Positions 36,043 through 45,118 of a stretch of 64,000 nucleotides of DNA are shown one piece after another. The notes below the pieces were generated by a model. That model did not search any database and was not told where the DNA came from. It was given only the letters and a program-made list of their open reading frames with translations. The stretch is from Pratylenchus scribneri (lineage: Eukaryota > Nematoda > Chromadorea > Rhabditida > Pratylenchidae), in contig JAQSEB010000021.1 of assembly GCA_030063045.1 (NCBI GenBank), positions 124,001 through 188,000 on the forward strand, given 5' to 3'. Both the position numbers and the translations under genes were made by a program. Position 1 is the first letter of the stretch, and every line of letters starts with the position of its first letter.

Positions 36043-36969
36043 TGTTTTCCTTAAAATTAGGAAAATTTTATTTTAAAGGAAATTATATTAAATTAGTATA
36101 ATAGAAAAATAGTTAGAAGCACGAATGGAATCAGTTATGAATGATTGAAATTTCTTGCTATTTGATTTATATTTTTTAAAGAAAACTGATGTCATTATAT
36201 ACCTATTACATCAATTTTATTTTGTTTATATTTCATTGCGTTAACGGAAATAATTCAGAGGCAAATGCCCATAATTCTTAAGACCAATGATAAGATTAGT
36301 GATTCAAGATTCAAAAAAATATACCCATTTGCTTGGCTTATTCATTATTTTCCATAGAAAATATTTATTTTGAGTTTGACTGAAATTTTTAGGATATAAA
36401 TTTTATATAAGCTGAAAATGATGTAAATTCGTCATTTTTTATATTTTTAATCATTGCCCCCTTCAATTTTGCCTTTGGCAAATTCACTCTCAATGATATC
36501 ATATTCCATTCATTATTCAATTATAATCATTCATTCATTTATGAATGATGTCGGCGATACATTGAACTTTGGTGCTTTCGATTCCTTCTGGCTGAAATGC
36601 CCTTTTCTGGGCTAGTGGCCAATTCTGGGCCGCCTCTCTGGGCTAATTCTGGTCTCCCTTTCTGTCCATTGTTTGCCTGATTATTGACGATGGCAAATTG
36701 GCCAATTGAAAGGCAGCGAATGCCTCTTTGCCCATTGTTTGCGCGATTGTTGGGCGATGGCAAATTGATGGGACCATTGAAGGACGGCAAATGTCTGACA
36801 CACCCATTTTTCCCTCCATCAATGGAAATTGGAAAGCGGTTTGGGTATAGCAATCAATATTGTGAGTTTATTTTATTATATTTTCACATCACAAAAAAAA
36901 ATAATTCCTCCGAAAAATTATCAAATTTTCATTTTTTATTGTTAAATTAATTTAATGAGATTATTTGAA

Positions 36970-37543
36970 AATCCTCTATTAGAAATCCCTCTTATTTTAA
37001 ATCACCCCCCCCCCCCCCTTTATTTGAATTTGAAGCCCCACTTCTATTTAAAGCCACCCCACCAATTTTTAATTCCACAAAGTTGATTCTAATGGTAAAA
37101 ACATTTTCTGATTTATAGAAAAGTATTGTGAATTGTAAAAAAATGTTGCTATTTTATCTTAAGAACAAAAACCTAATTTAAATCTCAAAAACATGTTTTG
37201 CCTTTCAAAATTGTAAAAACACGTTTTGAATTATAAAAATATGTCTTGAACATTAAAAAATATGTTATGATTTGTAAAAACATAATTTGAAGCATAATAA
37301 TTTGTTTTGAATCGTAAAAATCTCTTAAGCTTTGTGAAAATGTGTATAAATTGGAAAAATATTTATAAAAACATATATCAATTATTACAAATTTTATAAA
37401 ATAAATTTTATTTTTCAACCATTTTTTCTCTCTGAAATTTATTGGCTCCACTCTATTTGAAGCCTTCTCCCTCTATTAGAAGCCCCCTTGAAGGGTCTCT
37501 GAAATTTATTAGCCCCGGAGCTTCTAATAGAGGATTTACTGTA
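36970..37543. mobile_element. fold-back repeat with AATCCTCTATTAGAA ends
   Basis: The left border reads AATCCTCTATTAGAAATCCC; the right border reads AATCCTCTATTAGAAGCTCC on the other strand. Further CTATTTGAAGCC / CTATTAGAAGCC copies lie inside both ends, and a C14 tract lies at 37005-37018. The centre (about 37080-37380) is a degenerate repetition of TGTAAAAACATGTTTTGAA. No coding capacity. The target duplication is not resolved. Confidence 0.6.
37005..37018 (+). repeat. C14 homopolymer
   Basis: Fourteen C just inside the left end of the fold-back repeat, as with the G tracts just inside the ends of the 18673 element. Confidence 0.85.
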
Positions 37544-37565
37544 ATTGAATCATTTCATTAAATTT

Positions 37566-39543
37566 ATGCAATTTCCGCAGATAATGATGCCTTATATTAT
37601 TTTGGTCATTATTACACTTCTTTTTATTCAAAATAATGGCACAAATTCGGACGATGTTAAAGTGTCTAAAGAACAAATTATCACCACAAATTTTTTCTCT
37701 AATTCCCTCTCTCGAAGACAAAAGCGCTTTGAACCAATTACTACCGCCCTAGGAATTGGGGCTGTCGCTGCCCTTTATCACGGGGTCAAATGGTGGAAAA
37801 GAAGAAATCGAAAAAGTGAGGGCATTAAATTAAATTAATTTATAAAATTAAATTTAAGAGAAATATCGTCAAAATTACCAAAGAATGGACACAATGCAAC
37901 GATGGCAAATGCAGGAGAATAATGGGAGAAGAATGGGAGGCAGCAGAAGACGCACAACAAGTTTATACCAAAGTGGGCCACCAATATCGATGATGAAAGA
38001 TGAAATTTCAATGCCACCGCCACAAATGAACGGAGGGGGAAATAGCGGAAATGGGGCAATGCCAAAAATGGGGGGAGGAGCCAATGGAGGCGGTGGAGTA
38101 GTGCCAATGCCACCTCCACAAGTGAAGAATGACGGAATGGTACCAGGTAAAATGTTGAGGGATCAAATCATGTTTTTGGTTTAAAAATGATATGCGTATG
38201 CTTGTTTTAACTTTAAATCGAATGCAAATTTATTCGGTACTTTTCGGTAAAGAAATGTTATTCCAGGGCAGTTTTTTGGGTCAACTGGGGAAAGATAACG
38301 GAAACCTCCGTGAGTTATCCTTTATATTTAGGGATAGTTTAACTTTTCAGATTTCCTTAACCCTAGCCGTAATCACTTATAGGGTGATTCTTCATTTGGT
38401 TATTTATCATCTCACATATCTCTAACTCTATTTCTAATGACTCAATAGAGAGGCCCTGGAACCGTTCAATTGGGCGAAGTCGGGCGATCGCTTTTAGCCC
38501 GTTAAGGAGGAAACCAATATATGTGATTTTGAAGTAAAATTAAAGAGCACAGTTTTGGATATCGATAGATAAAAAATTTATTTGGTTTAGTTCAGAATTA
38601 GCAGAGTTATGCTTTAAAAAATATGAAAAATTGGCAAATATAGTGATTAAAGTTAACTTTGCTAATTCTCAACAAAACAAAATAAATTTTATATCTTTCC
38701 ATAGCCGTAAGTGAGCTCTTTAATTTGACAACAAAATCATCTAAATCGATTTCATCCTTAATGAGATACAATCGACGTGGCTCAATTGAAACTTCGCCCA
38801 CTTATAATACCGACACCGAAGAGACCCTTAATTTCTATTCGAAAACATCTTTGCCCGAATATAACCGACAAGTACCATTTCTTCCAAAAAATACGGCACT
38901 CCAACAATTTAAATTTTTGTCAATTATTTTGATCAAATTTCCTTTTAAAATACGTCATCTATCTATTTTATAAAAATTGCAAAATTGCCTTTTAGCTTCG
39001 ATGCCTAATTACGATCCAATAATGATAGCAAAATTGGCGCAAAAATATGCGGAATATACAAGTGCATCGGATAAATTGAAATATTTGGCCGATGAGGCAC
39101 AAAAAAAATTGGCCACATTCCAGAAAGATTTAGAAGTATTATCAATTGTTTAATTTTAAATCAAATTTTATTTAAATGTAAAAAAAATTAATTTTAGATT
39201 CAATTGGAAAAGAATTTCGAAGGCCACCCAATTCCTTATCCTTTATCTGGCCAAGACACATTGAATCTATTGGAAATGATAGAATTGGTCAAATCATGCA
39301 TTTTTGCTGGCACATTGGCAGTCCCAATTATTGAAAAAGTGAAAAAGGCTGATCCGAACACAAAACACATAATTTCACAAAAGTTGGCCGAATCTCTTGT
39401 GACCGCCATTATGGACCCATTAATGCAGGAAAAAGATAAGTTTGAAGCGAAGTGAGTGCTTTTGGAGTTTGAACATTTTAATTTAATTAATAATTTTCAG
39501 AAATAAAGTCGCAGAAAAAATTGCCACGGAAATTGGCCCGTAA
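37566..39543 (+). CDS. secreted protein of unknown family with Gly/Pro-rich segment
   Basis: Exons: 37566-37815, 37859-38146, 38705-38953, 38996-39135, 39198-39451, 39501-39543 (about 407 residues). Every exon joins in phase, including three introns of only 43-62 nt, which supports a single gene. The N terminus MQFPQIMMPYIILVIITLLF is a signal peptide or anchor. A basic RRNRK stretch follows, then a low-complexity segment (MPPPQMNGGGNSGNG and GGGANGGGG), a Ser/Thr-rich part with dibasic motifs, and a helical C-terminal half (ASDKLKYLADEAQKKLATFQ, later HIISQKLAESLVTAI) that could be a coiled coil. An in-frame ATG at 37545 is an alternative start. Intron 2 (38147-38704) contains a MITE copy. 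Function unknown. Confidence 0.62.
38236..38450. mobile_element. truncated GGTAC-ended MITE
   Basis: Starts GGTACTTTTCGGTAAAGAAA and shares the GGTCAACTGGGGAAAGATAA and AACCTCC blocks with the 24263-24455 copy, plus CCTTAACCCTAGCCGTAATC in the middle. The right terminus is not recognisable, so the end coordinate is approximate. Confidence 0.5.
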
Positions 39544-40633
39544 AATAATTTACACAAAATGTGGTTTCATTTTGTTTATTCGCATCAATATACTAATTTA
39601 TTTAGAAAGAAGGATTAGAAACAAAATATTTTCATTTATTTTAATTGTCATAATTTTTCACATTTTAATTAATCTTTTCATCTCATGAAATTCTCACAAG
39701 TTTTGTGCAATTTTTTTCTCACAAATTTAAAACATTTTGTCAATTATTCTGAAAATTCGTGAATTTTTCACGAACTTCCCAATAAGTAGAACTTTCTCAT
39801 AATCTGGTCAAAAATTCTAATATTGTGACCAATATTTTGGTCGCTCCTTTTTTTGATACCCCCGGGATATTCTTTATTTTTAGTATTTATTAAAAAATTA
39901 ACATTTTTCAATTATTGTATCATCTATTTTAAAATGCCTTTTTATTTAAAATTCTTCATTCCATGCCGAATAAATTTTACTAATTTATAAAATTTCGATT
40001 ATTAATTTTAATTTTATAATTCCTCAAATATTAATAAAAGTATTAAGGTAAAAGCAAATTATTTTTTTTTTGATTTTCAACGATGCCCCAAGCTATTCAA
40101 TCATCCCATCCCATGGAAATCATTAATTTACTATTGCTGAAGGTCAAATTTTCTTCAAGTCACACAAAGATCACATCGAAATTCGCAAACAATATTTATT
40201 TTCTCTTTTACTGGTAAAATTGTGGAGTTTACAATAAAAATTACTTAGTTAGGAATCTAAAAATAAAAAAAATTATTGCCGTAACAAAATGAAAATTTGG
40301 ATAGTCGCTAAATTAACTTTTGGTTTTTTGAATTATTTTCCTTCGTTTTTCCCTTCTTATTTATACAATTAATTTTGTTGAATGATCTTTGGTATTATTA
40401 TTCGCCTTTCAAGGTTATTTGGGCGAAATTTCGCGCACCCACCCATTGGTGATCTTTAATTTTGAAACTGGAATAACCGTTTCGATGGCTTTTAAAAAGA
40501 TTTTCGAAATAATATTATCTCTTCATTTCCATTTCATAAATTACATAAAAATATAAAAATTTGAAATATTATCATTTTTTAAAAATAGTAATAATTAAAT
40601 TTAAGATTAATAATAAAATTTTTGGTTATAATA
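39544..40633. other. intergenic, nothing recognised
   Basis: AT-rich sequence between two + strand secreted-protein genes. No reading frame, repeat with clear borders or RNA gene seen. Confidence 0.5.
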
Positions 40634-40852
40634 ATGAAATTGCTATCATTATACCTTCATGTTTTGTTCGTTCTATTGGCCATCGCTTATTTTGGCCCTG
40701 CGATTGCTGAAAAACATGAATGTAATAGTCTCTTAAAATAAAATATTATATTAATTAAATTTTATAATTTTTAAGGCGAATCCAGCAATGATTGCAAATC
40801 TGGTGAAGATTGCTTGATCCCTGGCTTTGTTTGTGGAAAGCTACCCGGATGA
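40634..40852 (+). CDS. 54-residue secreted four-cysteine peptide
   Basis: Two exons, 40634-40721 and 40776-40852, joined across a 54-nt GT-AG intron in phase 1. The first codes for a textbook signal peptide (MKLLSLYLHVLFVLLAIAYF, then GPAIA). The mature part is only about 28 residues with four Cys in the order C-x5-C-x5-C-x6-C (CESSNDCKSGEDCLIPGFVC). The spacing suggests two disulfides in a compact peptide. It is acidic around the cysteines. I do not recognise the family; effector-like, antimicrobial or metal-binding roles are all possible. The gene is easily missed because neither exon exceeds 90 nt. Confidence 0.65.
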
Positions 40853-41390
40853 ATAGAAAAGAAAAATTTATGTGGAAAAATGAAGTCCAAATTGGCTTAA
40901 ATGATATTTAAGATAAATATTTGCATTGAATTATCGCAAATTGAAATAGACAAATAATAAACAGATGCATCAAAATATTCTAAAGGAAGAAAAGTTATAA
41001 AGAAATAATCTAAAATCGGACCCATCCATTTTGCCCATTTTGAAACTGTTGGTTACTATTTGGATTAATCAGAATACTATTAGATCAGCGAAAACCACTA
41101 GAATATGTAATTGATAATAGTATTATCTATAAAAATTGAAAGGAAAAACAATGTAAATGAAAATTCCAATAGAAAAATGTTTATACCGAAAGGATTCATT
41201 TAAAAATGAAATGATTAATAATAATATGTATAAAAATTGGTGTGTGTATTCAACTAGAATATTTGCCATCCACCATCCAGAAGAAAGTAAAATAGAATTA
41301 ATTTAAAAAAAAAGAAATAAAACCAGGGAATAAAGTATATATCATACACTTAGCAATTGATCAAATATCTTTGAATTTAGATTTAGAATT
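40853..41390. other. short intergenic between convergent genes
   Basis: AT-rich 3' flanks, no feature recognised. Confidence 0.5.
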
Positions 41391-42400
41391 TCATTTGCTG
41401 TTCTTTTTCTCAAAAGTTGCATTGGAAAAATCAATTGACCATTTGCCTCCTTTTAAAATTTCATTTTTAACCACATCAGCAACCCAGTGAAGTCCAATGG
41501 AATAGCCCATCAAATCCACGAGGAACATCGAGATTGATATCTGCAAATCCTCCTTCGTATTTTCGCTCAAAATCCGCGTCATTGCCACACATTTGGCCAC
41601 TTGATCGGCCACTTCCTTTACTAAATGGCTTTTTGTTTCATAATTCAACTGCTGCTGCTGATGTTTAATAAGTTCAGCATCCATTTTATGATAGTAGCCA
41701 ATGATCTTATGTTTTAGGTCTAGAGTTTCCACCTAAAAATAAATTATTACAAGTTAATTTTTCAAATAATCCCTTAAATTCACCTTCAATTCCTTCTTTA
41801 ATTCAATCAGCCATTCATTCTCTTTATTATTTGCTTTACCAGCAAAATAATTTACTATCGGATTTTTTATTGGAGTTAACCACGCATTGAATGGATATTT
41901 TTTATCAAAATGCTCTTGGATTTTGGACACATGCACTTCAGCGCCGTCTACTGGCATATAATAAAGCAGTTTATTGACCGTTTTACCAAATGTTCGTACA
42001 TCTTTATGTATTGTTTCAATGAATGCTGAAACATTATACAAATTCTGAAAAAAAAAATAAAATTTTAATTTTATCCATTTATTTACCCTTTTCAGTGCAA
42101 AAACGGTTCGACCTAATTCGTACAAAACTGTGCCGGGAACAACGCCTACAGCATTTTCGAGTTCTTCTGCTAATGGAGTCAAAATTTCTTTGCCAAATTT
42201 TTCCATTAATTCCTTTTGTTTTTCAGTGTCAGTAATTTTATTTTCTGCTGCCATTGCATCAACTTTTGCAAAAATTTAATTAAATTTTTCACATTTTAAA
42301 AATAATTTGAAGAATTTTATTAATAAAATTTACCTTTATTTTGTTGATAAATAATGACGAACAGAATAAGAATAGTGAATTTCATCATTTTTGGGAACAT
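41391..42400 (-). CDS. secreted helical protein of unknown family
   Basis: Exons from the start: 42334-42400, 42087-42262, 41784-42044, 41391-41732 (about 281 residues, phases close). The start could also be the ATG at 42388 or 42385 (MMKFTILILFVIIYQ), which gives a more compact signal peptide. The mature protein is Lys/Glu-rich with long amphipathic helices: KQKELMEKFGKEILTPLAEE, VSAFIETIHKDVRTFGK, LIELKKELK, DQVAKCVAMTRILSENTK. One Cys at most in the mature chain, so it is not disulfide-rich. Helical secreted proteins of this size in nematodes include fatty-acid/retinol-binding and SXP/RAL-2 types, but I see no motif that decides. Introns are 42-71 nt. Confidence 0.65.
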
Positions 42401-42466
42401 GCTTAAATATTAATTTATACATTTTTATATCAAGCGAAACTTCAACAAATGTTAGATCATAATTTT

Positions 42467-42550
42467 TAGAGATCAGACGGGTCGAGCTATCGTTCGGGTT
42501 TTGTCGGGTTTTATTCGGGAAACCCGATGGAGGTACTTGGTCGCTCTCTA
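42467..42550. mobile_element. 84-bp hAT-like mini-MITE
   Basis: The left end is TAGAGATCAGACGGG, and the right end on the other strand is TAGAGAGCGACCAAG. Identical 8-bp repeats ATAATTTT flank it (42459-42466 and 42551-42558). The interior repeats TCGGGTTTT-like words. The TAGAG terminus and 8-bp duplication fit hAT. Confidence 0.72.
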
Positions 42551-42839
42551 ATAATTTTAACTGATGAGCAAATTCAATTTCAAATTTCGATGTATTAAAT
42601 ACTAAAATTTTATTTAAACTAAGAGAATAAGTAGAGTAAAAAATTTGTTTTTTTCGAATTAAGCTCTTTCAGTTTTGAACTAAAATCCCTAATTTTGATA
42701 TTAAAATTGAATCGCTTTTCTAAAACTGAAAACCCGACTTTGAGTTACTCAAGTCGATAGCTAGATAGCTTAATAAAGGAATTTGAAAAATGAAGAAATG
42801 AATGGGTAAAAGTTCCTTTCCAAACATTCGGCAACAATT

Positions 42840-43960
42840 TATAAAAGGAATGGAATATGGGCAATTCAAATGCAGCTCTAGCCAATAGCCGCAACTCTCG
42901 CACTCGTCCCTGCTATCCCTCAAGTCACAGAAATTGATTGATGTAGCCCATTGCCAGCCTTAGAATTCTGCTGGCCAAAATGCCGACCCTTTCCCTCATA
43001 CATCTGCATACATAAAGAAGGGAATTGATAAGTAGCCCATTACCTAAAATTCTGGCCAAAATGGCCAATCTATCCAAACCCATTGGTTTCTCAGATTCCA
43101 TCCATTGCGATTTGATATTGCCCAGCCCAATGGCATTGAAAATCTGCATTTTCTTGCCAAAATGTGCTCTCATACGCTCGCTCCCCTATTTTATTCTCAC
43201 CAGAGAAATTTGTTATAGCCCAATGACAACCTACAAATTCTGGCCAAAACGCCCGCACTATAACTACCAATCCTTGCTTTCTTTCTCGGGGATTTGATAT
43301 AGCCCAATGACAACCTACAAATTCTGGCCAAAACGCCCGCACTATAACTACCGATCCTTGCTTTCTTCTAGAGACCGGCAAAATGTCATCTGCGGGATTC
43401 CGGACCGGATTTCGATTGGGTAAATTTGGGCCGGATCAAGCAAAAAAGCTCCGGATTTGGCCGGATTTTTTAAAAATCTCATAAAATGTGCCGGATTCCG
43501 GACCGGATCCAGTTATAAAATTTTTTCTCCGGATTTCGGATTCTGGCAAAAATGGCCGGTTCCGGCAAAAATCCGGTCCGGTGCTGGTCTCTACTTTCTT
43601 CCACAGGGATTTGATATAGCCCAATACTAGTCATCACATTCTGGCCAAAACGCCCTCTAGCCGCTATCATTCCCTCGTTCACCAGTAGCCAATAGCCACA
43701 TCTCACGCACGCATCCCCCCTCCCGATTTTCCAGTCAGAGGAATTAATTTATTGAAGCCCAATGCCAGCCTCAAATTCTGGCCAAAATGCCCGTATCAAT
43801 CACAATGCACTTATTATCTTGCTGCTTGCATCAGCAGGGATCCATTTTTTTAAATCCTGGCCAAAATGCCCACTCTCATTCCCTCATTCCCTTACTTTCA
43901 TCCGGCCAAAAGAATTTGATATAGACCAAGGTCATCCACCAAAATGGAATTCGAAAAATT
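42840..43960 (+). repeat. degenerate tandem array, TAGCCCAATG / CTGGCCAAAA units
   Basis: At least eight diverged units, about 80-130 bp apart, share TTGATATAGCCCAATG, then CCTACAAATTCTGGCCAAAA and a CGCCCxC/TGCCCxC step. Two neighbouring units (about 43206-43357) are almost identical for about 80 bp. The array is GC-richer than its surroundings and interrupted by the MITE 43369-43593. Not a coding repeat: frames are not kept. Confidence 0.75.
43369..43593. mobile_element. hAT-like MITE built of CCGGATT repeats
   Basis: The termini are TAGAGACCGGCA (left) and TAGAGACCAGCA (right, other strand). Perfect 8-bp repeats CTTTCTTC flank it (43361-43368, 43594-43601). The inside is a chain of CCGGATT / CCGGACCGGAT words on both strands. 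It inserted into the degenerate array around it. No coding capacity. Confidence 0.85.
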
Positions 43961-44550
43961 GATACAAATTTTCAAATGTTTTTAATATTTATGCCGATAG
44001 TTAAATGGGTTATTTTCAATCTATGAATTTAAAATTTGTTTGTATATGGTAACAAAAAAATTATTTTTAACTTATTGAGAGGGGATCAATCTAGTTCGAA
44101 TAGGCAAGTAATGTTTGTTCATATCTTTTATTTGATCACAAGAAATTAATCAGATAAAAATTGCATTTATTTGGCCCATGTCTACTTTTTTGTCGCATGC
44201 TCGAAAATTAAGTTTTTCTATTTTCTTATTCCTTCAAACATTGTTCGAACTAGGGAGAAGAATTACGGTTGAGTCCTCAGTCCTCACTCTTCAGGAAGAT
44301 AAAGAATTATAAAGAATTAGTTTTTAACCAAATTATAAATTGAAGTCGATAATAAAATGGAATATAGAATTTATATTCATTAAATTAATCAATTTACCAA
44401 TTTAATGGAAATTATCGAAAAATATTCATTCCCTTTCTTTCCTTATCACATTTCAAATAATATTGATAATTTATTTGTTATTTCTTCAATGATAAAATTT
44501 CTGATATAAGTTATAAGGAAATAGAATGAGATGATTTTTAATGGCAAAAT

Positions 44551-45052
44551 CAGGCATGACCACGGCTACCATTTTTTTATAGCCGTAGCCGTTTTAGCCG
44601 TGGCTATCTCATAGCCGTAGCCGCCCATAGCCGCGTATTTTTTCAAATTTTATAGCCGTAGCCGCCCGCGGCTAGCCGCGGTTAGCCGTATTTTCGAAAA
44701 AAAATTTTTTTGGTCAAAAATATTTTTACAAAATAGCCCAGAAAAGAAAAAAAAGACAAAAAATTACCCCTCTGGGAAGAATTTGAAAATTCTTTACAAA
44801 AAAATTTAATATAATGGCAAAAATTTCTCAATTAAAAAATAATAAATATTGATGGAGGGAGTTTTATGAAAAATCTCCAAAAAAATAGAAAATTTGTATA
44901 TGGCGGCTATTTCACGGCTAGCCGCGGCTATGGGTTCAAAGCCGTTAGCCGCCCGTAGCCGTCCAATTTTCAAAAATTTGTAGCCGTTAGCCGCCCGTAG
45001 CCGCGGCTAGCCGCGGTTAACCGCGGCTTAGCCGTAGCCGTGGTCATGCCTG
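44551..45052. mobile_element. hAT-like fold-back MITE built of TAGCCG repeats
   Basis: The ends are perfect inverted CAGGCATGACCACGGCTA, and GGCAAAAT flanks both (44543-44550, 45053-45060). Each end is filled with repeats of AGCCGT / AGCCGC (for example TAGCCGTAGCCG, CTAGCCGCGG), so the two arms can pair over about 150 bp in many registers. The middle (about 44690-44890) is AT-rich. It ends 67 bp before the start codon of UGT copy 3. Confidence 0.88.
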
Positions 45053-45118
45053 GGCAAAATTTACTATTTTTTCTCTTTCATAAATTAAATCATTCAAAAG
45101 CAAGTAATTATTAAATCA

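Larger units (their letters stand above)
36043..37565. other. intergenic with GC-richer patch and fold-back repeat
   Basis: At 36540-36850 the composition is less AT-rich and both strands are open. On the minus strand repeated NNRANNGQRG / NNQANNGQKG and PELAQRG / PELATS appear, made by a local tandem duplication. I cannot find a start with signal peptide or splice partners, so I do not call a gene. The rest is the element 36970-37543. Confidence 0.4.
42401..45118. other. repeat island without genes
   Basis: About 2.7 kb holding MITEs at 42467-42550, 43369-43593 and 44551-45052 and the degenerate array at about 42840-43960. About 43990-44540 is plain AT-rich sequence. No gene supported. Confidence 0.6.

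Noticed and set aside
37835..38184. Minus-strand hydrophobic frames opposite the Gly/Pro-rich exon
   Set aside because: Antisense of GGN/CCN-rich codons; the + strand exon joins in phase with its neighbours.
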